Positions 1 to 12,014 of a stretch of DNA of 64,000 nucleotides are shown one piece after another. The position numbers were made by a program, and so were the translations under genes. The notes under the pieces were generated by a model. That model worked only from the letters and a program-made list of their open reading frames with translations. It was not told the origin of the DNA and did no database searches. The stretch's first letter is position 1. Each line of letters begins with the position of its first letter. Source of the stretch: Gerris lacustris (Eukaryota; Arthropoda; Insecta; Hemiptera; Gerridae); contig OX578285.1 of assembly GCA_951217055.1 (NCBI GenBank), positions 53,694,024 to 53,758,023 of the forward strand. Direction: 5' to 3'.

Positions 1-570
1 ATCACAATGTAAGCAGTAATGATAACCTTAGTACACAACCCAATAATCCTCCTACCAAATTCGTTAGTATGCCTTTCATAAAAGGGTTTTCGAATCAAGT
101 TCAAAAACTTATGACTAAATTTGATTGCCCCAATATCAAATTTGGATACAAACCACTGAACAAAACAGCCAAATTATATCACAATCTTAAAGATAAAATT
201 CCTTTTGGAAATACTGTCGGGGTATTTATGAAATCCCATGAGGTCAATTTAATAAAAGTTACATTGGGGAGAGCAACCAATTAATTAGCAATGGCATCAA
301 CCAACAACAGTACCATGAAAGCAAATGCAATGCCAATACAGCTTTATCATGTCACTCATTGGCCACTAAGCACAATTTCAATTTTGATGGCACAAAAATT
401 ATCAGTGTTAAAAATAAATCAAATCTTAGGAAGATGGTTGAAGCTCTCAACATAGCAATAAGGTCAGAATCCACAGTAAACATAAAAACAGATTCCAGAT
501 CCCTCAATAAATATTATAGTGGCATTTATAACCATTCTATTCTTAATTCCCGCCATGGAACTTTATAATT
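1..570 (+). pseudogene. Penelope-like retroelement, C-terminal GIY-YIG endonuclease remnant
   Basis: Two reading-frame blocks (69-284 and 359-568) are joined by a +1 frameshift near 258. The first contains KDKIPFGNTVGV, the usual lead into the GIY half of the Penelope endonuclease. In the shifted frame SYIGESNQLISNGINQ (about 258-305) supplies the YIG half. The second block reads HNFNFDGTKIIS and then EALNIA, followed by a stop at about 568, as at the Penelope C terminus. This domain nicks DNA for target-primed integration. The cysteines normally found after the GIY half are lost and the frame is broken, so the copy is dead. The reverse transcriptase would lie upstream of the window. The 3' flank carries a matching hammerhead-like end at 1111-1141. 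Confidence 0.8.
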
Positions 571-1107
571 ACCACTTATCTTGCCTGCGGACAAAGATAT
601 GTTCAATTTTATATTTATTCGATTATTACAATATAATTGTAATTTATTAGTACAAACACTCAACAACTTAATAATTATAACGAATTAATAATCAAACGGA
701 CTATATATTTTATGAGGTGTATTATTCTAATATGAGACTTTCATATCTTGTGATAACACTGTGATATTGTGATATGAATACCAGTTACCATATTTTTTTT
801 TATTGTAAATTATCTACTGTTTTTAATGTAAAAATTGTTTTGTTATCCAGTTTTTATTTAGTTTATAAGAATTAAATGTTTGGTCAATGCAATATGCGTA
901 CTGCGTACAACGTATGTAATCTATGAGTGAGGAGATTAAGTATAGTAACTGTATAACGAAGGAATATGTATGTTCCTAATATGATGAACTAACTTATACT
1001 TACAACCTAGAACAATCCTCAATATTCAAATCTAATGTAGAATCTTAACACTAGTCAAGTGGTTTATGTAAGCATTTTGGTACGATGTTTTTCTAAATAT
1101 TATTTTA
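571..1107. other. AT-rich stretch, no gene
   Basis: I see no open frame or repeat structure. By position it is probably the 3' untranslated part of the Penelope element. Confidence 0.5.
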
Positions 1108-1195
1108 TAGGCTTGAAAATAGCTTGTCGGGCCGAAACGTTGCCAATTAAATCATAGTAGTTTTATTACCCTAAAGGATCCACACTACATTCTAA
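1108..1195 (+). ncRNA. Penelope 3' terminal region with hammerhead-ribozyme-like motif
   Basis: The string GCTTGAAAATAGC (1111-1123) is followed by GCCGAAACGTT (1131-1141) and then by TTACCCTAAAGGATCC. The same arrangement recurs at 40281-40363 and inverted at 38930-39010. GAAACGT matches the 3' core plus palindromic helix III of Penelope-type hammerhead ribozymes. The 5' core is CTTGAAAA instead of CTGANGA, so self-cleavage is doubtful. Confidence 0.45.
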
Positions 1196-1261
1196 ATTAT
1201 TATAAAGGGTACACATTGGAACTTAATGATATAATATTTTAAGTTAATTTATTAAACTGCA

Positions 1262-1965
1262 GCCAATTTTGAACATAAAACAAATGCGTGTTTGATCTTG
1301 AATTCACCTCCTGCCAGTTATCTCCAGTTATAATTAGAACAGGATCATCAGCATAAGCCTGTATTTGTGATAGATCAGTTCATTAATACATAGTAAGAAT
1401 AGAACTGGGCCAATTACAGTTCCCTGAGGGATACCAAACGTGAAGGTACTTGCTTTGCTTAGGATATTGTTAATCTTAACATACTGGGTTCTATCCTTAA
1501 GGTAGGAGACAAACCAAGACTAAGACGCAACATCTTCTATTAAACAAAGCTAGTTTCTTTTGCAGTAAGTCATGACTGATTGAGTCAAAAGTCTTAGACA
1601 TGACAAGGAAGACCCCTAGGCACTTCTTTGACTCATCTAAAGCACTGTTTATTCGATGTGTAAGTTGGGCTATAGCGTCCTCCGTTCCCATACCCTTTCT
1701 AAATCCAAATTTATTTTCCGATAAAAGACTATTATTTTCTAAATAAGAAATTAATTGATTTTTAACAACTTTCTCATAAATTTTCGCAAGGTTGGATGAA
1801 AGTGAAATAGGACGATAATTGGATACATCTTGCAAATTGTCAGATTTAAACACTGGAGTTACTATTGTTACATTTAAGTTCATTCCTGCTCGATCAGCCT
1901 CATTTGGTTGGCTCTGGGAGAGTGCTGTGAAGTAAATGAAACACCATCTTCGTCGAGCGATATTA
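1262..1965 (-). pseudogene. Non-LTR retrotransposon reverse transcriptase fragment (Jockey/CR1-like)
   Basis: Read on the minus strand, the translation gives NYRPISLSSNLAKIYEKV, then ENKFGFRKGMGTEDAI and a fragment with KTFDSISHDLLQKKL (normally K-A-F-D-S). After a short frame break come WFVSYLKDRTQYVKINN and FGIPQGTVIGPVLF. AYADDP near 1340-1360 is the catalytic Y-x-D-D box. These are RT blocks in the correct order, so the piece covers the finger and palm regions of a LINE polymerase. The endonuclease domain and 3' end are missing. Several frameshifts and substitutions (for example F-L-D to F-L-V) show decay. Family assignment within the Jockey/CR1 group is tentative. Confidence 0.85.
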
Positions 1966-2018
1966 CAATGCGTTTTCACATTTGAAGAACTTACCACTCT
2001 CTTAACAAGTTGAGTCCC

Positions 2019-2235
2019 TCCTTAACTCTCGACCTTTATCACCAATGTCAAACAATCCAGAAGATCTCCAACCTTTGACTCCTGCCCATTTCCTAATAGG
2101 GCAAAGTTTATTGTTATTTCCTGACTACGATTCACAAGAACAAAACTTAAATTCACTTAACCGATGGAGACGAATCCAACAAGTCAACAATCAAATATGA
2201 AAAAGATGGTCTACAGAATGCCTGAACAACTATCT
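2019..2235 (+). pseudogene. BEL/Pao LTR retrotransposon, end of integrase (fragment)
   Basis: One frame reads PLTPAHFLIGQSLLLFP and then LNRWRRIQQVNNQI, followed by an in-frame TGA and KRWSTE. The motif LTPAHFL-G followed by RW-x-x-IQ marks the C-terminal domain of BEL/Pao integrases. A T-run starts at about 2250. The fragment is isolated. The three BEL/Pao pieces at 43440, 48465 and 52040 are separate copies. Confidence 0.75.
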
Positions 2236-2699
2236 ACAACTATATATTTTTAATTTTTTTTTTTTTTTTTTTTTTACATAAATACTATGTTATTAGATTG
2301 TTAGGTATTTCTTCTAAGTTTTAAAGACTTTATTTTTTGTATTTTATTTTATTGTATATTGTACCAACGGGAGACGAAATGTTTAGAAGTAGCTATGTTT
2401 TCTGTTAGCATCAATGGATCCTTTGTATTTAATGTTGTCAGCTGAAATCATGCTTATCACATCTCTCTCCTGCATAATTTCTATCCCCTCCAATAACCTC
2501 TGTATCTCCTTGAAACCCATGTTCCAATACCCAATGACTCGTGTTCCAAACCTTGTGCTTTACAGTCCAGCTCTAACCTTCAAATTCCAATCCAAGTATG
2601 CTACAACAACCCACCTCCACCCCCGTTGTAGTTTATTAATTTTATTATAACCTTATAATCCAAAGTGTGTTTTTATTATTGAGTATTAATTAACCCATC
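2236..2699. other. T-run and AT-rich spacer, no supported gene
   Basis: A T(27)-like run near 2250-2276 is followed by AT-rich sequence. A 78-codon open frame at 2414-2650 has no recognisable motif and I do not call it a gene. Confidence 0.5.
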
Positions 2700-3245
2700 C
2701 GTAACATACGGAATCACTGACTTCGGAAAATTCGTTATGGACCGCGACAAAAAGAATCCTTTCCTATAAACCAATATCCCCTCCCCTTCGTCTTGACAGT
2801 GGATCATGGGCCCTATCAGACGAAGATAAAGCTTCCTCTTTTGCTAAACACCTCTCCTCAGTTTTTACTCCTCACCTTGACATATCTCATCCTAACCATG
2901 ATAGTTTAATAGACAGTGAACTTGCTTCTCCTCTCCAGTTATCTCTTCCTCCTCCAGCTTACCATCCCTCCGATGTGACCTATATTATAAAAGATCTCCC
3001 AATTTATAAAATCCTTGAGAAAATCTTATTTCGTCTTATATTTCCTACCCTAGAATCCAAAAATGTACGTCCATATCACCATTTCGGTTTTAGCGCAGCC
3101 CACTCAACCATTCACCAGTGTCATCGCGTTGCAGACAGTATCGCTATCGCTCTTGAGAAAAAAACAGTATGTTTCCGCTGCCTTTCCTGACGAAGTACAA
3201 GTCTTTGATCGGGTCTGGCACCGGGGGCTGCTGTGGAAACTGTGG
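2700..3245 (+). pseudogene. Jockey-type non-LTR reverse transcriptase fragment
   Basis: The frame around 2715-3000 reads SGSWALSDEDKASSFAKHL, typical of the linker before RT in Jockey elements. It is followed by ILEKILFRLIFPTLE and by FGFSAAHSTIHQCHRVAD (normally F-G-F-R..H-S-T). After a one-base frame change at about 3165, DEVQVFDRVWHRGLL is the palm motif (usually D-V-x-x-A-F-D-x-V-W-H). The order and spacing fit a Jockey-family RT missing everything after the first palm block. The stop-containing, shifted frames make it a pseudogene. It is on the opposite strand to the LINE pieces at 1262-1965 and 3944-5880. Confidence 0.82.
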
Positions 3246-3943
3246 GCCGTTTTCTTTTCAACGTCCCCGCAGAGCGATATGTTTGGGGCGGTGGCCACCC
3301 CAAACGGCCCACTCTTATCGGTGGCCACCTTTACCACTGTTTTTGAAATAATTTAATTAAACGATCCTGTGTAAATCAAAACTTTATCTATATCTTTTCA
3401 ATGTTCCCACAGAAGGGCAAGTTTGGCATGTCAACAAAAAAGAAATGGCCCAGCGCCCAGTTGCCATATACCCAATTCATCGGTGGACAAGGCATAAATA
3501 AGCGATTCCATAAGGTAAGAAAACTTTATCAATCAGCGACTTACTTCTTATGGTGGCCTGTGGACTATATTATTATTATAAGTATTAATATTATTATTAT
3601 TATTAAAAAATTACTAAGCTCTCAGTAGCTTATTACAAGTATGTAAAAATAATTGTAATTGTGATTTTAGAATAAAGAAAAAAAAAGAAGTATTTATAGT
3701 TGGTTGATCAGGGTGTCGACGGAGCATATCCGTCTTTGAAGTGGCGCATAATTAATTATAATGGCATAATTCTTAATTATAATTGATTAATTATAATGAC
3801 ATAATTCTTATTATGGATTTTTGCAATAGAAATATTGGGTTCTTGACAGTGGTCGGTGCGGAGCCCCAGGAAGTGAGTCCGTATCGTATTACTGAATCAA
3901 CGACTCCGTAGTACTGCATACGTCTCTGTTCTATTGTTAGCCT
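3246..3943. other. No supported gene
   Basis: A GC-richer patch to 3330 (GGTGGCCACC occurs twice) is followed by AT-rich sequence with repeated ATAATTCTTAATTATAATTGATTAA blocks at 3745-3810. Nothing here is assignable. Confidence 0.4.
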
Positions 3944-5880
3944 CTAGCTCTCAGCATTACGTATGTCATCTGTCTTAGCGTTATTTTGCAAGTTATTTAT
4001 ATGAAGTTTCCAGTTTAAGTTGTTATCTAAATATATTCTTAAATATTTAACATGATCGTGAGTTTTTATTTTCGGGCAGAAACAGTGTTGTGGGAATGTT
4101 GTGAGACACGTACTTCTGTCGTGTAAACTAATATAGTCGATATGTGTTTGTCCTCGTGTATTAATTGAGAAGGTGAGTATTTTTGATTTTGTCAAGTTGA
4201 TAGTAAGTAGGTGAGTGTCTAGCCATTTCTTTACCTTGACCATATCCTCCTCCATCATCTGCATAGTTGTTTGCACATCTATACCTGATCACATAAGCGC
4301 GATGTCATCAGCAAAACCCTCTAAAGTGCTAAACAGTTCGATACGGAATATATCAGGTATATAATATGAATAATGCAGGACCTAACACTGTGCCCTGGGG
4401 TATTGAGTTGCTAGAGTAGTACTCGTGGCTAAGAGTTTAGTTTAACGACCTGTGGTTTAGTTTCTAAATAACTAATGAACCAGTTTAAAAATGTTCCATT
4501 TTCACCGGCTAGTCTAAGTTTATCTATTAGGATGTTATGTGAAACTGAATCAAAAGCGTTTGACAAGCCTAGGAAAACACCTGCTGGTTTGAGGCCTTTA
4601 TCCAATTTTCCCGTCAAGTAAGAAGTGACTTCTGACACTGCATCCTCAGTACTTAGGTCTATGGGTCGGTAGTTAGTCGGCTCTGACTTAAAACTCTCTT
4701 TATAAATCGGTATAATTATAGCCCTCTTTAGTACATTTGGGAAAACACCCTCCTGGATTGAGATTTGAGCTAGGTGAAGAATGGGTTTGATAAGGTACTA
4801 TATATTGTCTTTTATCATGTCCACTGTGATAGGTCATGTCCTGGTCCTGATCCTCCCTGTAAGTTCGTCACAGCATCTGAAACATATTTCTGTGTTTCTT
4901 GACAGTGCGTTAATTTAGTCTCTGTACTGTTTGTAGTTTCTTTTGTATTCGTACTCACTTTGGGTTCCCTGAGATTGAGTTATTTGACAGGCTATTTTCT
5001 TCCAAATTGATGAGAAATGTTTAGCCAAAATTTTTGTTTGTTAAAATATTAATGATTTTGCCCTCGTCATTCTTTAATTCCTTTATATTGCTAACCTCTT
5101 TTATTTCACCTGTAATTACTTCATTTAGGACACCCCGAAGAATTTTAGGATAGTCTTTGTCTTCCATGATTTTATTTTTATAGTAATTATTATTAAGAAG
5201 TTAATTAAATTGTTCATATTTTGTTTTTAATGAAATGTTAAATGGTTATTTTCTTATTTATCTTCCTATCTTGTTCTTTTTATGCATTGAAGAGAGCAAA
5301 CCACATGTCATCCAAGGTTAGAGCTTGGTGCATTTTTTAACAACTTTTGCCAATTTTACGGTGCTACAAGCATCTATATAATCTTGTATTTTTGTATTAA
5401 ACGTTTCTGCTAGTGCATATGAAAAAATTTTCCTCTAATACCTCGGACCATTATCCATGGACCAGTTATCTTCCTGTAAATATTTTGAAAATTTGTTTTT
5501 ATCAAATATTATTTTGGAGTTATTTTTTTCATTTATACTATTTTTCTTTGTATAGGATTTATGATTTATAATTTTAACGGTTATTGAATAATGATCTGTT
5601 AAATGTGATTTTTATTTTCTTCAGCCTTTAGTAGTGACGACAGTGTATCGCTCGCAAACACATGGTCGATGACTGATACCGGCATTTCTGTAACTCTGGT
5701 CGGGGTGTTAATTAAAGATCTCAAGATATTTGTCGCCATTAATGTTAAATAGTCATTTTCTACCGTTTTAAAAATCCTATTTTCCTTCTCGAGAATATTA
5801 ACATTAATGTCATGGTTCGATACAGTATATTGTCTACTGGATTCTGTAAAACATATATGCTGTAATTCCTGCAAGAACAG
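3944..5880 (-). pseudogene. Non-LTR retrotransposon, endonuclease and reverse transcriptase (CR1/Jockey-like)
   Basis: Minus-strand order from 5880 down is as follows. An APE-type endonuclease C-terminal part reads INTPTRVTEMPVSVIDHVF (about 5650-5720). A broken linker near 5280-5600 follows. An RT domain then has GVFLGLSNAFDSVSHNILI (about 4550-4620), NWFISYLETKPQVVKLNS and a GIPQG-type turn near 4400. Finally there is a C-terminal RT piece with KVKKWLDTHLLTINLTKSK (about 4150-4240). The palm FADD region near 4305 is just recognisable. The element would retrotranspose by nicking target DNA and priming from the nick. Multiple stops and frameshifts make it inactive. Its 5' end abuts the copia remnant at about 5900. 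It is distinct in sequence from the RT at 1262-1965. Confidence 0.85.
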
Positions 5881-5924
5881 TTTACTTTGATGAGCGATAT
5901 ATTGCTATGTGTGTGGTTCTATTT

Positions 5925-6300
5925 TTATAATTTAAAATGAAACAATTGCAGTCTGCGTCTCTTCTAGGAGGCAGATCAACCAGTAGCCATGAATTATTTT
6001 CCATTAAAGAGTTGTATTCTTCAGCCATTGCTGTTTGCCATTCAGTTGTTTCATTTCCGGATAGGGCTTCTTTTACAGTTTTGGGATCTGGTGGTTAAGT
6101 TTTACTTTCATCAAAAAAATTATTTACATTCATACTTTTAGAAATATGTTCATTCACATATTCATTTACACTATTTATTTGGTCATTATTTTAATTTAAA
6201 TTACATAAATCTAAATTATCTCTATTTCGATTTGTACTTGTATCTGAAACATTTTTAGTTAATTTATGACTTTTATTAGTTTGGAAATCAAAATTTATAA
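5925..6300 (-). pseudogene. Ty1/copia reverse transcriptase, N-terminal part
   Basis: Minus-strand translation gives DPKTVKEALSGNETTEWQ, then TAMAEEYNSLMENNSWLLV and DLPPRR. This is the signature start of the copia RT domain. It is preceded by an Asn/Ser-rich linker covering 6110-6300. It is collinear with the integrase/gag block at 7955-9203 and is separated from it by about 1.65 kb of unrelated repeat, so both blocks are probably one insertion-split element. The polymerase catalytic blocks are missing because the piece stops at about 5925 against a LINE. Confidence 0.8.
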
Positions 6301-7940
6301 CATTTGGCTTCCGAGCTTACCGAAGGTAACGAAAGCTATGTGATCGTTCTGAAGAACGAGTTTCAGACATTAGGGAACATTTTTTGTTCCGTGTCTGTCT
6401 GTCGGTCTGTCGTTCAATTTTTGCGAACCACCATATCTTAAAAACTACACGTCCAATTTTAATGAAATTTGAATGGAAGGTCATAATTAGCCCATTGTTG
6501 GTCCCATATACGTTTCAACCTTCTGCGCGTATTTGTTTGTCATCCACATGCTCACAAACATACATTTATTTACAGCCATATCTTTAAGAGTAATCATTTG
6601 ATTTTTATGAAATTTTTATGGTTTGTCGAAAGTAGCCTGCAGATAACACCTGCCTAATTTCAACCTTCTGCGCACTTTTAATCGTGTTAAATAATATGTC
6701 TTATATTATAAAGCCACATGGCTAACTGACTCACTGACTGACATTAATTTTTACCCACTTCAAGAAGAGCTAGAGACTTGTGGTTTGCGCCATTCGACGC
6801 GCAACGTCCATATTGTGAACCAAAATAATTATACAAAGTTCACTTTTCCCCCTCCTTCCCCCCTTAAAAAAATAAAAATGGGTGACTTGATTTTTAAGCT
6901 GGTTTGGGGGCTTATTGCGGCTAAACAGTAAGTCGTATTAGAAAATGGATAGCACAAGTGCTGACTGATTTTAAAAGATCTACAACTTTAGTCCTATGAG
7001 TTTTTGTCGAATCATCATCGGTTGAATCCTAGATGGTTATAATTTTGTTATTTTTTGGTTTTATTTTTTTCCATTTTTGTCTTTGAATGGCCTAGCTTTG
7101 TTTTATAGCTTCTATAAAAGTTGGCCGATTTTATTTCTCATTGCTGCGATTGAATCTCACACTAATGCTCATTAAATTGAGAATATTTTATTTCATTAGT
7201 TCATCCTACTTGCTGAGAACATGAGAATAAACTTTTTCCCGTGCGCCGTGTCAAGTGACCACTTTTTTTTGTTTTTAATATTGTGTCGAATATCAATTTA
7301 AAGGCCTTGATATGTACATTAAAGCTATTTTATTTGTTGATTTTGTACATATACTTTTGTACCGATTTATAATTTTGTTGTAGGTTAAAGGGTTTAAATA
7401 CTTTTTTGATATTAGGTTTTTTATTTATATGTATTTATTAGTTAAATGAATGCCCTTTTGTATTGTTTGTTTTTTAAAAATATAACTTTGGTACCTCAGA
7501 GTACAGGGGTACAAATGTTAAAGTTAATCTTTTATAATATGATATATATCGTTGAAAAGCTCTTGCAGAGTAGATTAATTTTTGTTAAATTCTATTTTGT
7601 GTTATTTTTAGTTTTGAGGGGGGTAAAATAAAAAAAAACTGTTTATACAGCGGTTTCTATACGATTTGGTTGCAGTTTTATATTTGTTTATTTAATTTAA
7701 TTATACGTGCGCTAACTTTTGGTGCTTGTTGGAGGCTTTGTTTCTCCAACAAATGTTTAAATTTCTTCAACTTTATTAAATATTTACTGGAACAGTGCCA
7801 CGCCGTTCAACTTTTTGATTATGTTTATCGAGGTATTTTTCTTAATTTGGTCTTTTATTTTCGAGGAAGCTATGTGCCACATTAATTGACAGAGTATTTT
7901 TATTCTTTTTCTTTTAAAGGAAATAATGTATTACCTAGAT
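6301..7940. repeat. Unclassified interspersed repeat splitting the copia element
   Basis: The block opens with CTTCCGAGCTTACCGAAGG and a GTCTGTCTGTCGGTCTGTC stretch (about 6392-6412). It continues with CTGACTCACTGACTGAC near 6725 and an AT-rich body. The ACGAAAGCTATGTG and GAGGAAGCTATGTG strings near its two ends resemble each other. Short open frames (6384-6587, 7446-7885) match nothing I know. A similar GTCTGTCTGTC motif occurs in the foldback at 10697-11505. Confidence 0.45.
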
Positions 7941-7954
7941 AATGATCCTTTATC

Positions 7955-9203
7955 ATTCAAGTTTCTAAAAATATAACGTCTCTATGTATTATTATTAATT
8001 AGAGTTCTATTTATTCTCTCACTCACACCATTTTGTTCAGGAGTATAGGGACATGACAGTTGTCTTATTATTCCACAATCATCTAAATATTTATTAAAAT
8101 CTTTACTAGTATATTCTGGGGCATTATCTGTTCTTAAAATTTGATCGTTATTATTTTTTTTTTTTTGTCAAACATTTTTATTTTAAATTAATTTGATAAC
8201 TGTCAATAGTTTGATGGATTTCATATAAATATTTTTTTCTTTTAGCTTTGAGAATTATTTGTCCGTCTTTAATGACATTGAAATCAGATTTTGAAAAGTT
8301 TACGACAACTTTGGGGTTTGAGGTCATTTTAGTAACAGAAATTTGGGACAAATAAAGTATTTTTAAGATGAATTGGTTTACTCTCTTTACCAGGGTGAAA
8401 TTTAACTGTACCAATTCCTTTAACAGGGGCACGTCTACCCTCGGCTTTTTAAATCCATTGATTGTTTACAGAAGCAAAATCTTGTAGGAATTTATTTCTT
8501 TAATTACACATGTGTGAAGTTGCACCACTGTCAATGTAAAATTTTACATCATTCTTCAAATTGTTATCCGTTGCTGAGAGAGCCATATGTAATTGTTATT
8601 TTCATTTGTTTCATCTTCATCTTCATTTTCATCTTCTTCTTCAACTGCAATTTTTCCTGTAAAATAGCAGTCAGAAGTAGAATGTTTTTTTCTCTAGCAG
8701 ATGTTAACAGAATTTTGATTTTTTCACATCTAAAATTTTCATAACTTTCCGGAAGACTACGATAAGAATTATGGTTAAAAAATCCTCTGGTGGAGTACAA
8801 TCTATATGTTTTAGTTCGTCAATCAAAGAAAAGAATTTGTTTAAATATTCTTGCATGGATGTAGATGTAAGTTTTGTTTATCGATATAAGTTCTTTCATA
8901 AGTTTAACCTTTCGTCCAGGACCTCGTGGTTGATGAATTTATTTTAGTTTATTCCAAACTTCATTAGATGATTTACATATTTGATATTTATTATTTCAGA
9001 CGGATTAAGACCTGAATGTTGCTTTCGCTTTTCTATCATTTTTTTATCTAATCATCGAACTGTGGAGAATTTTCGTTTGGCTTCGTAATATTTTCTATGT
9101 AATCCCAGAGATCCACTTGAATTAAAACACTTTCAATTTGACTTTTCCAGGGTTTATAATTCTTTTTTCATAATTTATCAATTTTATTTCATGCAGACAT
9201 TTT
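7955..9203 (-). pseudogene. Ty1/copia gag, protease and integrase (broken)
   Basis: From 9203 down the minus strand there is an ATG and a gag start containing KPWKSQIESVLIQVDLWDY (about 9100-9160). A gag body follows, then a degenerate zinc knuckle near 8650-8720. The protease reads FYIDSGATSHMC (about 8515-8555) with the catalytic D-S-G. A pre-integrase segment at 8178-8430 follows. The integrase segment has LRTDNAPEYTSKDF and CPYTPEQNGVSERINRTL (about 8010-8130), covering the second catalytic Asp and the Glu region of the DDE triad. The domain order matches copia (gag-PR-IN before RT). Stops are frequent, including within gag and after the protease motif. The next collinear part is the RT at 5925-6300. 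Confidence 0.88.
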
Positions 9204-9307
9204 TATTTATTTGGAATTAGACTTTTTTAAATTTTAAAAATATAGAATTGTTTGGTTTAGAAAATGTTTAATTAATAAGGAAAAAAAATACTTATATTCA
9301 TTCTTCG

Positions 9308-9324
9308 TCCTGGGGCCCATAACC
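9308..9324 (-). promoter_or_regulatory. Copia-type tRNA primer binding site
   Basis: The minus-strand string GGTTATGGGCCCCAGGAC lies about 105 nt 5' of the gag ATG and immediately inside a TGTTGC LTR edge. It resembles the copia primer site that pairs with an internal part of initiator tRNA-Met. Confidence 0.6.
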
Positions 9325-10135
9325 TGTTGCAGATTGCTAATCTTATTTAATTATATAAAAGAAGGATGTAGTGTGAATAAGGAATAATTTTATTTTTGTT
9401 TATACATAAAAAGAATAGTACATTACGCGTCGAGTGCGGAAAGTAGCATTTTGCATGCGAGTGTGGAGTTTGCACCGTGAGCGACAGCGAGGGCAGTAAA
9501 AACCACACGAGCAATGCAAAATGCCGTTTTCGCACGAGATGCGTACCGTACTTTATCTACGATTGTTAGATTTTAATAATAAATACAGAAAAAAATAAAC
9601 TTGCTGTATGTAAGTTCGTATCTCTTCTCTTGATAAAGATGGCATTAAACTTGAGTTGTATTTTTTGCCGAATTAATTATTTCTGGAGGAGTATTATTCT
9701 CTACATTTTCGTCAAAGCCACTTGATTCATTCATTGTTTTTCACTAAGAACTCTATATAAACAGTTATTTTAATAAAAGAATAGCAAATTAGTTTTGTTA
9801 AATGTAAACAAACTCGCTAATCGTGCGTAAAGCTGAAGAATTCCTCTTCTTTACCGCGCTAGCGTGTAGCGTCTTAGCTTCATAACTATAAGACGCGCAT
9901 GCGCAATGAATACAAGTACGTAAATAATTAGTTTCTACGCATCTAAACAGAGATATAATGTTTATATTTCGGATCAATCGTAGATAAAAAAGTTTACGTG
10001 TATAGAACTTGTACATATTTGACATTATGTCAAGTCAAGGTTTAATAAATCTAACAGGTATTTTGATTTGAAGTCGAGCAAGCAACTACTTGTTTGGGAT
10101 TTTCTAAATCGTCATTACATTCTTTACAACACGGC
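9325..10135 (-). repeat. Putative 5' LTR of the copia element (outer edge uncertain)
   Basis: The inner edge TGTTGC at 9325 abuts the primer site. A matching outer edge could be ACAACA near 10132, but no second LTR is seen to confirm it. The stretch holds a GC-richer patch at 9425-9545 and another at 9830-9910 (GCGCGCATGCGC-like sequence), and no gene. Confidence 0.35.
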
Positions 10136-10365
10136 ATATTTTAACAGAAAAGATTAGAAATTAATTTAGAGTTTTTAATCTATAAGAAAGATAAAAGAGT
10201 GATAGTAATTTTAGAGTGTAAAGAGTATAATAATAATAAAACGCACAGAGTAATAATAGAGGTGGTAGTTCACTCTTAACTCATTTGAATAATATCACTA
10301 CACTATACGAGCTCAAGTTGTTTACACTACAAATTTTCGAGGTCTACTGTATGAGACTTTTAAGG

Positions 10366-10640
10366 CCCGGTCACACAGGACGCGGACTGTCCGCGGCGGA
10401 CGGTTGTCCGCGGCGGACAGTCCGCTTTCTGTGTGACCGGGGTGGCCACACAGGAAGCGGACTGTCCGCGGCGGACAGTTATTTGGTCCGCGGCGGACTC
10501 TGTGGGCTGTTGTTTTGCATTATGCTGGTCACACAGAAAGCGGACGGTCCGCCGCGAACAGGTTGTCCGCCGTCCAACGCGGACAGGGTGGCCACACAGA
10601 AAGCGGACTGTCCGCCGCGGACAAATTGTCCACCATCCTT
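10366..10640. repeat. Left subterminal array of GTCCGCSGCGGAC palindromes
   Basis: At least six complete or decayed palindrome copies (for example 10389-10401 and 10406-10418) lie in about 275 bp, separated by CACACAGAAAGCGGAC units. The patch is over 60% GC in an otherwise strongly AT-rich window. Open frames read across it in both directions are artefacts of repetition. Confidence 0.85.
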
Positions 10641-10696
10641 CACGGAGTATAATGCAACTCGTGTTCATTCTAACCATCGCTTGAATCTCCCTTGCT

Positions 10697-11505
10697 CAAT
10701 TGAAGCGAGCGCAAGCGAGCTTCTTACATTCAACGAAATATGCATCTTGTCTGTCTGTCTGTCAGTAACGTTTACGCGACGATAACTTGAGTAAAAGTTG
10801 ACCGATTTAGTTGAAATTTGGTATACATGTTTCTCTTACTAATACTCAGGCTAAGTTCGTTGGACAGCGTGATCCGTCCAAAAGTTCGCGCGCAACGCTC
10901 GCGTAAACGTGCGCATCAAAATTAAAATTGGAATTTTAGGACGGGAAAAAATTTTAACTTTATCTATTTGATGAGACGAACATTTTTCTAATAACATTTT
11001 GTAGTAAAACCAACAGCGACGCGCCGCTATAAATTAATAAAGATCGTTAAAACATACATATTATATTTATAAACTAGGCTCTATCATTGAAGCGAGCGTA
11101 TAGTTATAGTAATAAATATGTGTTTTAACGATCTTTATTAATTTATAGCGGTGTCGCTGCTGGTTTTACTACAAAATGTTATTAGAAAGAAATGTTCGTC
11201 TCATCGAATGGGTAAAGTTAGAATTTTTTCCCGTCCTAAAATTCTAATTTTAATTTTGATGTGCACGTTTACGCGAGCGTTGCGCGCGAAGCTTGGACAG
11301 ACAACTTTTTCCAACGATCCAATCGTCCTGAGCATTGGTAAAATGAACACGTGTACCAAATTTCATCAAAATCGGTCAACTTTTACTAAAGTTATCGTCG
11401 TACGTATCAGACACACAGACAGACAAACACAGACAGACAAACACACAGACAGACACGGAGCATATTTCGTTGAATGTAAGAAGCTCGCTACGCTCGCTTC
11501 AATTA
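10697..11505. mobile_element. Foldback element, copy 1 (nested)
   Basis: Two arms of about 380 bp are inverted copies around a centre near 11085. The ends are CAATTGAAGCGAGCGC and GCTACGCTCGCTTCAATT. Shared arm landmarks are GTCTGTCTGTC, GTAAACGTGCGCATC/GATGTGCACGTTTACGCG and GACGGGAAAAAATTTTAA. The arms also share the block around the string CTAAGTTCGTTGGACA with the foldbacks at 41745-43180 and 46336-47880. No coding capacity is seen. Confidence 0.8.
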
Positions 11506-11680
11506 CCTTAATTGATGTAATTTGATTTAATTAAAATATCATAAATACATGTAACTTATGACACTTTCTCTTATCGTTAAAATCCTTTTAAAAAAATATT
11601 GTAGGTTTGTTATACTCTCAATCATTCAAAGAAAAAGCAGTAAAAAGAGTATCAAAAAAGAAAAATAAATAAATAATAAT

Positions 11681-11685
<5 letters not shown>

Positions 11686-11746
<61 letters not shown>
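11686..11746. repeat. (TA)n microsatellite
   Basis: An uninterrupted AT dinucleotide run inside the palindrome-array transposon. Confidence 0.95.
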
Positions 11747-11750
<4 letters not shown>

Positions 11751-12014
11751 AGGTGTGTAAATAATGTACTACTCGTATATTTCTTATGTGAAAAGAAAAC
11801 AATCAATTCATTTATTTGAAGATAGGTTTTTCGAATGTCTGAAGAACAGTTTCAGAAGATACGTATACTCTCCTACAAACTAAAATATTGAAACAGAAAA
11901 AATATAAAAAGAATGAAAAAAAAAAAAAAAATAGTCCGGGTTACGCATGTCATGAAGAAAAACGTATTTCAGAAGAAAATCTATTGATCAGTACATTCGT
12001 CGGTTATGTTGTAT

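Noticed and set aside
10285..10785. 166-codon frame and overlapping frames over the GC-rich clusters, also 11888-12483
   Set aside because: They read through the palindrome arrays of a DNA transposon end and have no domain content.
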